From: Candidatus Thorarchaeota archaeon
GTDB lineage: Archaea; Asgardarchaeota; Thorarchaeia; Thorarchaeales; Thorarchaeaceae
Assembly: GCA_030638785.1 (NCBI GenBank)
Contig: DAOWDY010000273.1
Span: 1-5,488 of the forward strand
Reading direction: 5' to 3'
Length of the DNA: 5,488 nucleotides
Part shown: in pieces, positions 5,226 to 5,488 of the stretch
Numbering within the stretch: the stretch's first letter is position 1
How the letters are laid out: every line of letters begins with the position of its first letter
The notes under the pieces: model-generated
What the model was told of the DNA's origin: nothing
Databases searched by the model: none
Seen by the model: the letters and a program-made list of their open reading frames with translations, nothing else
Position numbers and translations under genes: made by a program

Positions 5226-5488
5226 ATGACCGGAGAGGAAGTAATTCGAGTAGGCATCCTAAAACTTGGGTGCATTGGTGCGGCAGGATTGATTGAATAC
5301 GTACTTGATGAGCGTGCAGAACGAAACGACATCGAGGTTCGATCTTTCACATCTGGAGCTAAAATGGATGAAGCCTCAGCTGACGACACCGTGAAATATC
5401 TGATTGATTACAAACCAGCTTTTGCTATTGTGATCAGTCCCAATGCGGCTCTTCCCGGACCTACAAAGGCGAGAGAAACACTGCTTGG
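5226..5488 (+). CDS. mtd: F420-dependent methylenetetrahydromethanopterin dehydrogenase (5' part)
   Basis: Cytosolic enzyme that reversibly interconverts methenyl- and methylene-tetrahydromethanopterin using F420/F420H2, a step of the archaeal C1 (Wood-Ljungdahl or methanogenesis) branch. The first 87 residues are present, about a third of the usual 275-285; the window ends within codon 88. Family landmarks: the first strand VIRVGILKLGCIG (6-18), LLDERADR-like VLDERAERNDIEVR (26-39), TSGAKMD (42-48) and VISPNAALPGPTKARE (69-84), matching the family's PNPAAPGP-K-ARE segment. The family loop usually reads G-N-(I/L)-G-T-S; here it is G-C-I-G-A-A. ATG 5226 puts the first strand close to the N-terminus, as in known members; the start has no good Shine-Dalgarno. 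It is downstream of the longin/zinc-ribbon gene by 61 nt. Together with the FrhB-like protein, it shows that this organism uses F420 and a methanopterin-type C1 carrier. Confidence 0.94.
   Translation, partial: MTGEEVIRVGILKLGCIGAAGLIEYVLDERAERNDIEVRSFTSGAKMDEASADDTVKYLIDYKPAFAIVISPNAALPGPTKARETLL

Noticed and set aside
4405..5389. Minus-strand open frames at 4405-4647, 4851-5042 and 5195-5389
   Set aside because: Shadows of the longin/zinc-ribbon gene and mtd; Ser/Arg-rich translations without motifs.
1..5488. CRISPR array, mobile element, tRNA or rRNA
   Set aside because: No regularly spaced repeats, transposase motifs, terminal inverted repeats or tRNA/rRNA-like segments were seen on either strand.

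Overview
The window comes from an archaeon. The genes for coenzyme F420-linked redox chemistry and tetrahydromethanopterin C1 chemistry (an FrhB-family protein and Mtd), a THEP1-type NTPase, TATA-like promoter elements and a heavily sequon-loaded, single-pass surface glycoprotein all point that way. The Ig-like repeat of the surface protein (SPxDxxYExGxxGxxIxW...NPxxY) and a probable longin-type domain fused to zinc ribbons suggest Asgard archaea, perhaps a Thorarchaeia-like lineage. That placement is inference from recalled sequence style, not from a search.

Layout: (1) 1-585, minus strand: GTP cyclohydrolase II (RibA), lacking only its last ~25 residues beyond the left edge. (2) 586-719: divergent promoter region. 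(3) 720-2307, plus strand: a two-gene unit with a 10-nt gap, an FrhB/FpoF-like F420 oxidoreductase with an N-terminal 2x[4Fe-4S] ferredoxin domain, then a THEP1 family NTPase. (4) 2309-4054, minus strand: a large repeat-containing surface glycoprotein, convergent with the THEP1 gene with only one base between stop codons; a strong 13-bp hairpin sits in the last codons of the THEP1 gene. (5) 4055-4243: divergent promoter region. (6) 4244-5164, plus strand: an uncharacterised protein with a longin-like fold, a possible winged helix and three tandem zinc ribbons. (7) 5226-5488, plus strand: the first 87 codons of F420-dependent methylene-H4MPT dehydrogenase (Mtd).

How the genes may fit together: RibA opens the route to 5-amino-6-ribitylaminouracil, the shared precursor of riboflavin (hence FAD) and of the deazaflavin of F420. 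The FrhB-like protein uses FAD and iron-sulfur clusters to move electrons between F420 and, probably, ferredoxin. Mtd uses F420 in C1 interconversion. This gives a flavin/deazaflavin/C1 theme, but co-regulation is not shown. The surface protein and the longin/zinc-ribbon protein have no evident metabolic link to it. No RNA genes, CRISPR arrays, mobile elements or long DNA repeats were seen. No clear defence or other novel system is visible; the most novel-looking item is the longin/zinc-ribbon protein.
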